A DNA stretch of 64,000 nucleotides from Adineta vaga (GCA_021613535.1 CP075494.1:7750001-7814000), one strand, 5' to 3'. Numbered from the stretch's first letter, positions 50,034 through 62,890 are shown. Numbers and translations are program-made. The notes: a model not told the origin generated them from the sequence alone.

Positions 50034-53000
50034 ATGAAAACAAAAAGTGGAAGAAAAGAAACACCTGTAAGTATAAAATTCGTTTTTGTAAATTATGTCG
50101 TTTTTTTCTCAATGACAAATTTAATGGGATTTTTCAGAAACTTTATAATACCCATATCGCTTCGGCGATTATACCAGTAGCAAGTCTTGTTGCTGTTCCA
50201 TCAGCTGTCGGACAACATTTTCCACGACAAAATACCAATCCTCGTGAAGAATGGGGAACAGTAGCATCAACTCTCCTACGTGCTTCTATGACCAGTCAAA
50301 TGTTGATACCCTCATCAAATCTTAATTCTTTGCATGATGATGATGATGATGATGACAACGACAATGTTGATAATCGTAATTATCAAACTACAAAAAAGCA
50401 TTCAACTGTTGGACGAATGGATGCAAGTTCAGATGAAGATGACAGTGATAATGAAAACCAAAAAAGCCAAGAAACATCCGTACATCGAAGTGTAGGAATA
50501 ATCATCTATCTTGAATATATAAACATAAATATTTATCATAGAGTTCATCTCGAACAGCACCTTTATCTAATGTTGAAAAACGTCTCTTTGGTCATATTGA
50601 CAAAGATGAAGGTACTCGATTTGTCATACAGATTGAACTTTAATATACTGTAAAACTTTTGTATAGAACCACCAACTACTACAGCAGAGCTTGGTCTTAG
50701 TTCGACTATACATTTAGATAAAAAAAAGCAACCACAAAATGCTGAAGTATCACACTCATCAACAACAACAACAACGACTACCACTGCAAATCCCAAACGA
50801 GCAACCATTAATATCGTACGGCAACATGTACCCCCATTGATTTTAAATCCAGTAACAAGTCAAGCAGGTCCTTCATCGGCTAAAGCAAATAGCCCTACTT
50901 ATGTAAATTTATATCATTCTTAATACTATAGTTTAATCATATTTATTTAAGGTTAATGATGGTGAAGGTCCAGCTATAACAACTGAACGTTCATCTTTCA
51001 ATGATACGACAACAGTTCCGACGAGTGCTCGATCTGTTTCATTTAAAGAAGCAGTTATTCGTGATACATATGATCCATCATCATCGAAATCACAACAAAC
51101 GACTGTAGTTAATGCAAGAAATGGAGATTCGGTTTTAGATAGAATCGGTAAATTTCATATTTCATTCTATGAATATTTTATATTTCTATCAATAGTTATT
51201 CCACCACCGGAAGAATATCAACAGAATACGCATGAATTGGAAAAACGTCTTCAATTATTGAATAGTGAAAATCAACAATTAAGATTAACTAATCAAGTAA
51301 AACTAACATGTTGATTTCAATATTAATATTTCCTTTTTTGTAATACTGTAGAATCTCCAAAGACAACAAGAAGATGTATTAACTCGTTTACAATCGTCAC
51401 AAAAACTCTCTCAACGAGAATTAAATGATCTACTGAAACAAGCTGAACATAGTATTATTACAATCTCTTTTTCATCTTTCTGAATCAATCGCTTTCTTTT
51501 TACACATAGATCAAACCAAAGATCTAGAAAAGTTAAATAAAACATTACAAAATCGTTGTGATCAATTGCAAAATGAACTACTCTCATTAAAAGAACGATC
51601 TACTCAAGGTCAGTTGAAAAGAAAATATTTTCTTGTCTTTAATTATTCGATTACAGATCAAGGTCAATCAAGTGCACGAGAATTGAAGAATGAAAATCAC
51701 TTTCTTAAAGATTATGTTCATCGTTTGAGTGTTAAATTAAGTGAATATCAAACACTTTATCCAATGGATGCTTTAAAAAATGATGACAGTGTATGTAAAA
51801 CAAAACAAATTTATCTGGAAGATATTGATCAGATCAGAGAGTTTGTATAGGAGAAATAGGAGGAAAGAGTGATACTTGATAATCTCGAAGCAAAATTTCA
51901 AGTGCATAGTGAAGTATAGATGAAGTCGTGCTTTCTTCCTCTTGATATAAGAACTTGATGGTGACAACACAATGAAGCCCGACAGCAGTTCACATTTTTA
52001 CTTCTCAATTGGATAAACTATTCATCTATCATCGCATTGATGTTGTCCTAATCGTTGTAATCACTTTCGATCAGATATACTTTTGTATTAAGTTTCATCA
52101 GACAAAGTCGACAGAATTCTCTCGTCTAATAAGTATTACTTTCATAGACATGAATACATTCTAATGGTTTCTTTTATTTACTGAACTCTGAATGTTGATT
52201 ACCATAAGAAAATGAAGATTCTAGGAGTAATTAAACCAAATCGATGATCTTGTTTTATTTTTTGTTGTAGAAAGAACAACGCAAAATGCAAGGTTTACCT
52301 ATGAAAGGACCATCGCCCATTTGGCTTGTATGTTTCTTATTCACCTTCATTTTTCTTACTATGATTTGATTATTTAAGCTTAATCAAAAATTTCTTGCTC
52401 CACTATTTGTTTGTTATGATGAGAAACTTCATGAAAGAGAAGAATTCATTCGAAAACTTCAGGTAAATGAACTTCAACTTGAAGATTTTCCCACTAATCC
52501 TATCAACAATAGACTCAGCTGAATGATTTACATACTGAAATGAAACAAATAGCAAATGAAAATCTATCTTTACATGAACGTATTGCTCGTACATCATCCA
52601 CAGTCATCAATCAGAGTACAACGCATACAACTGATATGTAAGAAAAACGTTTTATTGAATAACGTTAAATGATAATTCTATATTTCGACTTTAGAGAAAA
52701 CATCAAACGTCATGCTTATCTTGTCTTAGAAGAAAATAAAGTCCTTCAAGAACAATTACATTTGCAAACAAATCGTTTAACTGATGTTCAAAAAGCTCAA
52801 ATTCAAGAAGGTGAAATACGTTTTTCTTTCAATTAGAGAAAAGATTTGTACCTTTATTGAATTTAGTTTCAAATCTAACACGTCGATTGATGATTGTTGA
52901 AAGTGAAAAAACCGAAGGAGATCGAACACTAGAAATGATTCGAATTAAAAATGAAGAATTAAGAAAAAAATATGAAGAATTAATTATCGAAAATGATCAT

Positions 53001-53992
53001 CGAATACATGTCGAAGAACATGTTCGAGAAATGAATGAAATGAAACGATTAACCGGTAAAATTTATTGATTATTTATTTAAGTTTTACTTTTATTCTTTC
53101 CTAGACGAATTAAGCGAAAAACATGCAAGTGAAATGCAATTACTTCTACGACGAGTACAGGTAATAGAAAAGGTTGATCTTCTTATTCTTTCGAAGAAAT
53201 AGTTTTCTTTGTTCTTTAGGATGCAGAAGTTGCAAAACGAGCAGCTCAATTGAAATTAAGTGAAAATCGTAATGATACAGAACGATTAAAGAGCGATTTA
53301 AAAGTAGCGAAGAAACTCACTCAAAAATTACAAATTCGTGTACAAACATTCGAGAAAAAACTTGAATTACATCAAATTAGAGAACAACGAACGACAGCAT
53401 TACTTGATAAAACTAGTGAAGAAACGGAAAAACGTAAATTAGAACAGGATGCTTATTCAATCATGGTAAGAAATTTAAAAAAAAGGATAATTATTTGTGT
53501 ATCTTCTCGTTATATTTATAAATGAATAGGTGAAAACTAAAGAAGAAGAAATGAATAAGACCAAAGAACGAATGGAAGAGGAAGGAAAAAAATTAACCGA
53601 ATTAGAAAATCGTTTAGAAAATTATAAAACTAAAAGTAAAGAACGTGTTAATGAAGTGCAAGAACAGTAAGTTGATATTCTAAGAAGATAAATTCAATAA
53701 GAAATTGTTTGATTAGAATGAAAAAACAATATGATAATTTAAAAACTCGCTGTTCAGATTATGAACAACGTATTCAACGATTGATGACTCAACTTAATGA
53801 AAAACAAATAGTGATTGATGATTTAAATTCAGAAAAACGGTAAACTGAATGAGAATTTCATTGTTTTCTTTACTTTTCTCATTATTTTTTCTTAGCAATC
53901 TTGAAGTCGATCTGGAAACAATTTGGCAAACAACAAATGCTGATAATAAACGTATGCTAGAAAAATTACATGATATGCGTGTAATCAATTGA
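50034..53992 (+). CDS. CEP89: Centrosomal protein 89 (CEP89/CCDC123)
   Basis: Nineteen exons: 50034-50066, 50138-50491, 50542-50611, 50667-50902, 50952-51147, 51196-51296, 51352-51451, 51510-51608, 51657-51790, 52271-52327, 52379-52462, 52513-52637, 52695-52810, 52867-53055, 53105-53160, 53220-53465, 53530-53666, 53717-53839 and 53896-53992. They sum to 2553 nt, 850 aa (human about 783). The ATG at 50034 was chosen because the following residues (MKTKSGRKETP then KLYNTHIASAIIPVASLVA) match the CEP89 N terminus. A Ser/Asp-rich disordered part (nine Asp near residue 70) is followed by coiled coil from about residue 330 to the end, with KNENHFLKDYVHRLSVKLSE, the diagnostic MQGLPMKGPSPIWLLNQKF plus LAPL, and the final DLETIWQTTNADNKR. 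CEP89 is a distal-appendage protein of the mother centriole needed for ciliogenesis, with a reported mitochondrial role. Confidence 0.9.
51791..52270 (+). other. Long CEP89 intron
   Basis: 480-bp intron, the longest in CEP89, between KNDDS and KEQRKMQ. Donor GTATGT and acceptor TTGTAG are canonical. Reading through the donor gives an in-frame stop at 51848-51850, so retention would truncate the protein before the conserved GLPxKGP segment. Confidence 0.7.
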
Positions 53993-54727
53993 TATTTTCT
54001 CTCGACATGCAATTCGCACCTGTGATAAAAATGAGGAAAACAAAAGAGACGAACAGTATTTTTTATTTATTATGATATTTGTACTCTACTATCCTGTTTT
54101 TTAAATCGTATTCGAATAAGAATAGAAAGATTATTTTTTGTCATCGTTTCTCTGTCTTTAGTTGCTTTACATTCTATGATAAATTGTTATATAAAAATAA
54201 ATTTAGATTAAAGTATAATTTTGAATTGATTCATAATCATCATAACGATGGAATTTGTACAATAAAGAGAGCTTTAATCAAAATGCGGAGATGTAATTCA
54301 AAATAAAAGTGGGTTCTGTTCATTCAGAAGTAGCTCAACGGAAGAAAAAGGATAATACTAGATTAGTGTTTTTAATCATAGATAAGGGGAATTGAAGGAT
54401 GTATATTTTAGATATGATTAAGGTATATATATATCGAACTAGAATAATTCCTTCCTACGTAAAGCAAAACTTAAGTCGATCTTCCGATGTGCTCTTTCAT
54501 ATAGAAAAAAATGAACGATTCAATGAATTTAAACGGAAATTTATTATGATCAATTGCTTTGTTATTCGAAATCGTTTCACTTATAACAACTCTGTTGAAA
54601 AAAGTGAAATACGATCACTTTTTCTTTGCGACCAATATGCATATGTTATTTGATAAAATAGTGTTACAAGAAAGAAAAAAAAGGGCATGAAAATCAAATA
54701 TGTTCAATGTATGATTTGGCAAATTTT
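53993..54727. other. Intergenic, 735 bp, convergent 3' ends
   Basis: Between the CEP89 stop and the stop of the minus-strand secreted-peptide gene. AATAAA-type signals occur at about 54198 and 54261 on the plus strand. Frames at 54079-54306 and 54399-54653 are low in coding character and rejected. Nothing else seen. Confidence 0.45.
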
Positions 54728-55104
54728 TCATTCAGCACGATGTTCATTGATACAATCATAGAATGGAGATAATTTACCCAAACGTGCTTGTGATTTCAAA
54801 AACCACAATGGTTTATTTTCGCATGGATCATATTTATTTAAGCTTTTATAACGATTAAGAGTTGGTTTAAGAGGTTCACTTGCGCCATTGTTATTTGCCT
54901 CCCATGAGTCATAATAACGTTTGCGAGCATTCGATGACGATGAATGCTCAATTGTCACTATAAAATAAAAGATGATATGATCATTTAGAAAATTAGCAAT
55001 AACATTTCGTTTTCTTTTACTATTAATCTAGACAATCAGATTTTCAAAGAAAACTTACCAATAACAAGAAATAGGATCAATGATAATGAAATGATTGATT
55101 TCAT
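54728..55104 (-). CDS. Small secreted peptide precursor, unidentified
   Basis: Two exons, 55059-55104 and 54728-54957, joined by a 101-bp GT-AG intron; 276 nt, 91 aa. The signal peptide MKSIISLSLILFLVI is encoded almost entirely by exon 1 and the rest by exon 2, a common layout for secreted peptides. The mature part has SSSSNARKRYYDSWE, with a dibasic KR that could be a prohormone convertase site, and two Cys (DPCENK and YDCINE) about 27 residues apart that could form one disulphide bond. The C terminus is acidic/charged (HRAE). There is no amidation Gly next to a basic site, so an amidated neuropeptide is not supported. I do not recognise the family; a secreted peptide or small effector is the best description. 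Confidence 0.65.
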
Positions 55105-57219
55105 TTTTGCGTTTGTTTTGTTTAGAATTCTGAATCTAAAATAAAACAAAGAATGATTATACGGATTGTCATTAGCATATGTTATGAAGGCGTTGAATTG
55201 TCTGCCAGTGACATTGCTGTATAGCTGAGGGGCAAATAAAATATTCATAGTCTTCTCTCGTAGCTCTATCTTATTTAATTCAATATAAGAAAATTGCGTC
55301 TGTCTAATTCTTTCTTTCTTTGAAAACATTGGAACTTATTTTAATGAGTAAAAACGCATGTTTAGATCATCGGAAAACTAAAGTCCGATTGTTAATTGTC
55401 TACTAAATCTGATTTAGTTCCTCAGAATTCGGCACGCAAGTCGGATGCTTTCTATTACTCTTCTACTTTCATTAGTTATGGTTTTTCTCTCTCTGAGAAT
55501 TTCTGACTCTATTTCAATATCATTTCATGTCTCTACGACTTCTCATAGCATCGTTATATATTCTCTCTCATTTATTCTCATGACTATCATCGGCATTGTC
55601 TTATTCCTTTCTGCTTCTCACTCTTCTGTCAGTTTCTTTTCATTTGAACATCATGAGCGTACTCAATTGAGTTTTGACGCTTTCGCATGCACGGATAGAA
55701 GACTCTTTTTTTTGTATATTCGCAGAACGTAGGAAGAAGAAGAAGAAGAAGAAGAAAAATATGTAACGATCAAATCAATAATTTGAAAAAAAACAAATAG
55801 ACATCGTATCGATGTTTTCATTTTCTATTTGAAGAGAAATTCAACTTCGGTAAATAGATTAAATGTAAACGTACGTTCATATATTAAGTTGATCGTGAAT
55901 AATAATAAAAAAGAGAAGAATAGAAATCTGAAATCAGTTTACCAACTGTCAACAAGTAATAATCATCATTATTTGTCTTCCGGCAAAGGAGAAGAAAATT
56001 ATTTTCGTCAGATGATATATCTATGTAATCAAATGAATTCCAAATCAATAATCAGAGAAAAGCCTCGATACAAATTCTACGTCATTGACTAATTGTATTT
56101 CGATCTCGAAACGATGATAACATTAGATAGATAAACAAAAAAACTTATTGGCAAAGGTTTTCATGTTTCTTGAACTTATGCTATTAGTGCAAAAGAAAAA
56201 AGCATTCCACTCATTTTAAAGTAATTATGACCTGTAACTAAAACTACTCAAGTATTCGATTCATTCACGTTTTGAATAGAGTATCTCTTATGTTATATTC
56301 TCTGAAGATTTGTCGACGTCATTTACCGGTTTGTCTAATCGAAAGCTTTCGTGATGTTTCTATTAGAAAAAGGTCTGTGTATCTATATAATATGATTATT
56401 ATTTCTTACATAGTCTTCATTTGATATTAGTTCAACTTACTATTTTAATCACCATTAAATATTTATAGAATAACGTGACTAAACATTGCAGTATTTCATC
56501 TTCTTTTTCTATTAAGTCATACTGACAAAAACAAACTCGTTGGCATTTTTATTCAATCAGAAAACTTGCCTTCAAAAAGACTATATAATAAGATCATTAC
56601 GATCGGCCAGAGTAAAACAATCTGAAATGACGAATTTACTTGGGTCATGTTAAACTTTTTTTTCTGAGAAGTTCTTAATTTTTCAAAGATAATGTCAATA
56701 GATGACATCTTAATGAACTCGGTACTAATAATGTTAGTAAAAATACATCGAGAATATATTTTCAAGTGTTCGTATTATCGATCTCCGAAACAATATTAGT
56801 ATTTCTCTTGAATTTTCTCTATGCATTAGCAAAAAAAAACAATTTGATTTCTTCTCTTGCGTTGAGTAACCAACATCGTGTTTTGAACATTGATCGATTG
56901 CTTTTCCTAAGTGCTTGTGACATGTTGTAGTAGATGCTTTATCGTGCAAGATATTTTCGATGATTATGTTAACAGGAGAAAAACAAATGTTCTTTGTTCG
57001 GGTATAGTTTAAACTGATGGAAATTAATTTTATTTTGAAAATCGAACATCTGAGAACAACTGCCATCTGCCGTTCGATTTCAACAGAATCATATACACCA
57101 TCTATGAAAATCTTGATTCGACTTTTGTGCATATCTATAATATTCCGATCCCGATAACGAATATTATCGATCGATAGATAGTTTTGTGTGAAGTTTTAGA
57201 AGAAAAATCAATTTTCACG
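55105..57219. other. Intergenic, 2.1 kb
   Basis: Upstream of both the minus-strand secreted peptide and RARS2. Contains (GAA)8 at 55733-55756. A plus frame at 55445-55732 is hydrophobic and Ser-rich (begins MLSITLLLSLVMVFLSLRIS) but its composition follows a CT-rich stretch and no splice continuation was found. Other frames (55829-56092, 56553-57132) look random. Confidence 0.45.
55733..55756. repeat. (GAA)8 microsatellite
   Basis: Eight perfect GAA units in intergenic DNA. Confidence 0.9.
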
Positions 57220-60200
57220 ATGAATATACTTCGACAACAAGCTGTTCGTCAGGTATATCTCTATTCGCAAAATGAAATTAAAAAAAAAGATATTTGATTA
57301 TATATATATAGATTAAAACATTATTTCGTTCAATACCAGAAATTCGTCATATAAATGAAAATCAAGCTTATTTTGATGAAAAACTCTATGCATTAACACG
57401 AATTGAACCTGTACGTCATAAAGAATCAGCTGTGTAAGAATTTCTGATGGAATTTTTACTAAGAAATTCTTTGTTATTTATCTAAAGACCTTTAGGTCGT
57501 TTCATAGTTTCAATACCACAATGTCAAGCAGCTTCATTGATTGAAAGTGATCTTGAATTCAATAAGAATTCATCCATTCGATCAATAGTAAATGAAAAAT
57601 GAAATCATATTGATGAAATGACCATTCTTCTTTCATTAGTCCATTGAACAAAGTGATCAACAAGCAATCTTAGATAAAGATGGTGGATTAAGAATTCCTG
57701 TGAATCTTTCTACATTTATGACAGTAATGTTTAACATATATCGGCTATGAACACTATATTTTCTTTTAGACAGCATTTAACGAACTAGTGAAAACAGCTC
57801 GTACATCTTCGTATTATGATTCTAAACGATATCGTTGGTATTTTGATGATTGGAGAAAGGTACCAAAATGGACTGAAATAACTGAGAAATCAATTGAGGA
57901 CAGAAAAAATAAAAATATAGTTGTCGAATTCAGGTAAAATAATGAAAGAAAAAAAAGCATCGTATCTTTGGAAGAGAAAGGAAATTTAGTTCACCAAATA
58001 TTGCTAAACCACTTCATGCTGGTCATTTACGTTCAACATTACTTGGTCAATTTATTTCAACAATACATGAACGTTTTCAACATTCTGTTTATCGATTAAA
58101 TTATCTTGGAGATTGGGGAACACAGTATGGTAGGAATGTAATCATTTCACTATGAAAGGGTTTATTTTTTGTCGTGTTGTTCCATAGGTCGATTGGCTGT
58201 TGGATTTGAAAAGTTTGGATCATATGATGAACTTAATAAACAAGCATTAAGACATCTTCTTGATGTAAGAGTTCATTTATCATGTTGTATATGATTCTAT
58301 TCTGTATATTAGGTCTATGTTCGTGCTAATCAAGATGATTCATTACAAGAAGATGCAATGAAATACTTTGCTAAAATGGAAGAAGGTGATAAGGAAGCAT
58401 TGCAATTATGGAAAACATTTCGTGAAATGTCTATTGTTAATTTAAAAGAAATTTATCAAGTAAACATCTGTTATCTATTTTTAAATCTGATTGAAATTGA
58501 TGTTTAGTTATTTAATATTCATTTCGATGAATATCAATCCGAATCTCAATTTCATCAGCAAGCAAATGAAATCATTCGACAACTTGATCAACTTGGGTTT
58601 TGTCAACAACGTTCAGATGGAGTTTTAGAAGTCAAAATTCCGGCAAAATATAATTCTTTACCACGAGATGCTCGTATGGTTATACGAAAATCGGATGGAA
58701 CTACTCTTTATATTACAAGGTAGATAGAAATTCATCAAAATGAACATTTTCTCACCATGGAAATTCTATTCGTCTAGAGACATTGCTGCATTAAAATCTC
58801 GTTTAGAAACCATGCCTATTGAAAAACTATTGTATGTTGTAAGTTGTAAAGGAGAAGATGAAACGATAAAATAGGGAATTATTTTGTATCTTTGCAAAGG
58901 TAGATTCGAGTCAAACGGAACATTTTCGAAATTTATTAACAGTATCAAAAGCAATGCATATGAATCAAGTCGAAAACTGGTATGAGTCGAAAAATTGAAT
59001 ATTTATGATAGACTCGATAAAATTCTAGGGATTTGGATGATATGTATGTTCCATTTGGTCGCATGATTAATTTTCAAACACGAAAAGGAAAATTTGATCT
59101 ATTATCGGATGTATTTGATGATGCAAAAGAACGAGCAAAAGAAGGACTCGATCGATTTCTAAGTAATGTTGCTTTGAATAACTTTCTAATGAAAATCCTT
59201 TTCATTCGATTGAATTGTAGTTCGTAAATCCGATATCGATCACGTGAAAGTAACAGAAGTGATTGGAAAAGCATATTTGATCCTAACAGATTTTTCACGT
59301 TCTCGTCGCACGGATTATATATTCTCTTGGCATGATATATCCTCCAAAGATGGTATCGCATTTTTACTGCTTTATTGTCATGCACGATTATGCAGGTAAA
59401 ATATTCTATTCTTTTCATTTAAAATTCTATTCGTTTTTATAGCCTTGAAAAAGAAGTAAAAATGCCGATTGATTGGTCAGCAAATGTCAGTTTATTAACA
59501 GATCGACGAGAACATATTCTTATACAACAATTAAGTTGGTAAGTATAATTCAAGATAACTTTTCATATTGAATAACTTAAGCTTCACTGTAAACTTCAAC
59601 ATTTCAAAAGTTTTCTCAATCCTAGATTTACAAGTAACGTGTATTCCAAATGATATTTCTATATATAAAAAATTCTTTCAGTTTTTAATTAAATGCTTCG
59701 ACGAGCAAATGAATCATGCTTATACTTTCGAGATATTCTTGTAAACATCAATTGAAATGAGAATTTAAAGTTATAATTAATAATTGATTAAAATTTGACC
59801 TTAATTAAAAGACATTCAGTATGTACTGATGTGAGAAAATATTCTAAAAGGTCATGGCCTTTTATTATTCAGACGATTGATTTTATAAAAATAAGAATCC
59901 ATTAACATTTGTCGAAAACAGAAGAAAATTATGAAGCATTATTTCTGTCCGAAGATTCTTTGATTGATGGTATTTAATACAGAATCTATTGTTAAATAAA
60001 CTCATAGAAGTTTTCAATGCTATTTCGCAAATGAAGTATGACCTTACTAGAGAACTGAGAAAACAATGACCTACTTTTGTAATCAGTATTGAGATAAAAT
60101 TTATTCTTGTGTAATGATTCTTATTGAATTCTATAATAGAATTCATAGCTTTCTTTTCTTGATAGTATCTATCAATATCTCTTTTCCATCTGACAAAACG

Positions 60201-61733
60201 TCTGGAATCGTATCGATACTGATCAATTTATGTTTTTTTTTGTTATTTTAGTTTTCAAGACATTCTATTCGATGCTTATCGTTCATACGAACCAACCAAA
60301 ATCGTCCATTATCTTGTACGACTTGTGTAAGTTCTTATTTAATTATTATAAATGAGAAAAAAAAGACATCCAAAATTCAAACGGATAGTAAGAAAAATGT
60401 CAAAACATTCAAACTATGTTTTTGTCTAAACAAAACTGATTACTACCAATGATAAGAAAAGAAAAAGATACTGTTCATTTATTGTCGTTTTCGAATTAGA
60501 ATATAATGTGATGTATGTGTTGACATATTATCACCGATAGCAGGATTACCACCGCCACCAGTTGAAGCTGAAATTTGATAACCTAAACGAACCATCTTAC
60601 CAATAACATCCATATAAACAAGAGCACGTTCGTCTTTTTCAGCTGAATAATTTCCAAACCAAACAAAGGCAGATTCGGGTGCATTTGGAAGAATTTCTTG
60701 AACGAGTTCTTTTTCAGCAAATATACGATAATGTTTAGGATAAGACACAAGCGCAATCAATGAAACAACATCAATTCGACCAGTTGTTGAATCGTTATCT
60801 GCAGAGTTCGATGAAGCCATGGTTGATACGATCGAGAAAAACAACAATATGAGCAAGCAATCGAGTGTAATGGGCGGACAAATAATAAAGAGAATAAAAG
60901 ACGACGATACTCTGATGATAATGATTACGGAGGTCGTGGCTTTTCAGAGAGAAAAAAAGAGAATAGAAGAACAGCTTAGGTATTTTCTATCTGGTATCGC
61001 AAGGACGTCTCTTCCGTATACTTCGTCTTCTTCTTCTTCTTCTCCTTTTTTTCGCATAAGATTGATTGAATGACATGCAGGATGGCATTTTCTCCATCTG
61101 ATAATAGTGTGTTGTGTTGCTGTGTGTCTGTTCGCTGACTACATAGGTTTGCTATTGTTGATAGGTGTTGCTGTTATTGTTATTATTATTATTATTATCA
61201 TCGTTGTTATGATCTCGTTTTCTTCATACAACGCATGTTATTGTGCATTCTCTTGAGAAAGATTTTCTTCTTTTTCTTCGTTCTACATATCATTTACCGG
61301 ACGAAAAAAAACAAAAATAATATTAATTATCAGACGTCGGATGACAATCAGTCAGGCCAGTTAAGTATCGTTTGTCTTCTATCGTCTTTATGTACATAAC
61401 ATTAGCTAGATATTATTTGACATTTTCAAAATGGTTGAATATAGAAATATGGGTTTTTCACGAAAACTCTGAATAAAGTCAAGAAAATGTATGAAACTAA
61501 AATATGATCTTTCATCATATGTTTTTCATTATAGGAAATGTACTAATCGAGCATTGGCTACACTTTATGTCAAAGATGAAGAAGTGGAATTAGCTAAAGT
61601 AAGATTAATACCATTCTTTTACTGTTTATATAACGATGTGTTGTAGGCTCGTTTGTTGCTCTATCATATGTGTCGTCTATCACTAAAAGAAGGTCTTGAA
61701 TTGCTTGGCATTGAAGCATTAAATCGTATATGA
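57220..61733 (+). CDS. RARS2: Mitochondrial arginyl-tRNA synthetase
   Basis: Seventeen exons: 57220-57252, 57312-57433, 57488-57587, 57640-57723, 57770-57933, 57990-58129, 58188-58264, 58313-58459, 58508-58719, 58778-58838, 58900-58979, 59029-59162, 59221-59395, 59443-59538, 60252-60326, 61535-61598 and 61647-61733. They sum to 1851 nt, 616 aa, near the usual RARS2 length. Class I motifs: the HIGH-type site in [49 protein letters not shown], and the degenerate KMSKS region in [20 protein letters not shown]. The C terminus carries the anticodon-binding helices and ends [18 protein letters not shown]. It lacks the long N-terminal leucine-zipper extension of cytosolic RARS, hence the mitochondrial assignment; a cleavable presequence is only weakly visible. 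Two introns, 713 and 1208 bp, are far longer than the rest, and the second hosts another gene. Confidence 0.93.
59539..60251 (+). other. Long RARS2 intron (713 bp)
   Basis: Between exons 14 and 15. AT-rich, no exon or repeat recognised. A minus frame at 59883-60146 has no coding character and was rejected. Confidence 0.5.
60479..60820 (-). CDS. Unidentified intronless gene nested antisense in RARS2 intron
   Basis: 113 codons in one exon lying wholly inside the 1208-bp RARS2 intron (60327-61534) on the opposite strand. The ATG at 60820 sits in a strong context (ACCATGG); an in-frame ATG at 60856 would add a 12-residue hydrophobic leader. The protein begins [20 protein letters not shown], then [20 protein letters not shown] and a [18 protein letters not shown] segment, and ends [19 protein letters not shown] followed by HYILIRKRQ. 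Alternating strands and helices with a glycine-rich turn suggest a small folded cytosolic protein. The end bears a faint resemblance to the RGFRVLSMTGVGQ region of GTP cyclohydrolase feedback regulator (GFRP), too weak to assign. Codon use is as orderly as in its neighbours, which supports a real gene. Confidence 0.7.
   Translation of the reverse strand: MASSNSADNDSTTGRIDVVSLIALVSYPKHYRIFAEKELVQEILPNAPESAFVWFGNYSAEKDERALVYMDVIGKMVRLGYQISASTGGGGNPAIGDNMSTHTSHYILIRKRQ
60821..61534. promoter_or_regulatory. Upstream region of nested gene within RARS2 intron
   Basis: About 700 bp of intron on the 5' side of the nested gene. Contains a TTC run (61026-61042) and an ATT run (61180-61198). A plus frame at 60819-61073 is antisense to the nested start and is rejected. 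Probably holds the nested gene's promoter. Confidence 0.35.
61180..61198. repeat. (ATT)6 microsatellite
   Basis: Six ATT units in the RARS2 intron, preceded by degenerate GTTGTT units. Confidence 0.8.
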
Positions 61734-61935
61734 TTTGTTACACTGTTTTTCTTTTCAAATAAATCAACTTTTGTTATCAAATAAACTCTAAAAAAAGGAG
61801 ATTAAATTGAACTAAAAGAAATCAAAATACTGTGACATATTATGACTTTCTCTATAATTGATAACAATATAGAATATTTGTAGAAGAATTTATTGACAAA
61901 ACTATGATTTATATGAAAAAGAAAACTTTTAAAGT

Positions 61936-62890
61936 TTATGCTGCTCCAAGCTCTGTATAACAAAGAAAAACAATAATTAGAATGTCACAATCAACACCTT
62001 GCATTTTAATGGTGATTGAATTGTCTGTATCCGTATTCCATAAACATCGCGATGCAACATGTAAACCAATTGTCGTTGTTGGAAATACAGTTAAATGAGC
62101 AACAATTTTGTATCGATGATCACCGCTACCGGTTGCAGAAAGAAGATGAGATTTAACTTTAGCGCGTACCAAACTACCTAATGCAGTTAATTGTGTGGCA
62201 TAGTTTAGATTCGAATGAAATTGCATTCGTTTCGTGTGTACACGTATTTGAGGATCGTGTTCAAGTTGATTTTTTAATTCATACCAATTCACTGGACGAA
62301 GTGGTTCTAATTGATGCATTTCAGAATCATTTGAATGTAAACTATTTGTACGTGGTAAACCAGTATTGACCTTTGCTTGAACATGACCATATAGTGTAGA
62401 ACGTTTTGGATGTGCACTATGAGTCATATGAGAAAAGGATAGTTCTTGAGGATGTTGTAATATGTTATTCCGTATAACACGTGAAGATAATTCATTTGAT
62501 GTAGTGTTTAAAATATTTGCTGTTGGAAGTATTGGTGGTATTGGTACTAAATTGTTTAGTAATGGTGATAAAGGACTGGGAGTTGTGGATGATGTAGATG
62601 AAGTAGTACCACTAATTGGAGGAAGTACTGTTGAACCATGTCGTTTACAAACATGTGGCAAAGGATGTTTGATTCGTGTACTAACATCATACGTTGGTTG
62701 AAGTCGAGGGAGATGTCTATGATAGCCATGTGGTTTGGAAATCTTCGTATCATCTTTTATCATCCTAATAATAATTAAAAGAGACATTAACAATTGTCAA
62801 GGATTATTTCTACAAGTGAGTATTCGTTAGATACTTTGAAAAATGTACGTACCATGGCTTAACAGAATATCTTTTTTGTATGTCGACCAT
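61936..62890 (-). CDS. Tctex1-domain protein (DYNLT/TCTEX1D family)
   Basis: Two exons, 62853-62890 and 61936-62764; 867 nt, 288 aa. Exon 1 codes MVDIQKRYSVKP. Residues about 15-190 are Pro/Ser/Thr-rich and disordered. The C-terminal 110 residues are a Tctex1 fold: PVNWYELKNQLEHDPQIRV, LGSLVRAKVKSHL, YKIVAHLTVFPTT, and the signature VASRCLWNTDTDNSITIKMQ, then IIVFLCYTELGAA. This family contains dynein light chains and ciliary TCTEX1D proteins that bind dynein intermediate chain or axonemal partners. The long disordered N terminus favours the TCTEX1D2/TCTEX1D1-type (DYNLT2/5) group over the short DYNLT1. It converges with RARS2; the stops are 202 bp apart. Confidence 0.88.

Noticed and set aside
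55445-55732. 95-codon hydrophobic plus frame resembling a membrane protein
   Set aside because: Lies in a CT-rich stretch that gives Ser/Leu/Ile by composition alone; the end runs into the GAA repeat and no exon follows.
59163-59220. Read-through or non-GT donor after LSN in RARS2 exon 12
   Set aside because: A donor two bases after the CTA codon (GTAATG at 59163) gives canonical splicing and a continuous frame (FLIRKSD), so no unusual splice site is needed.
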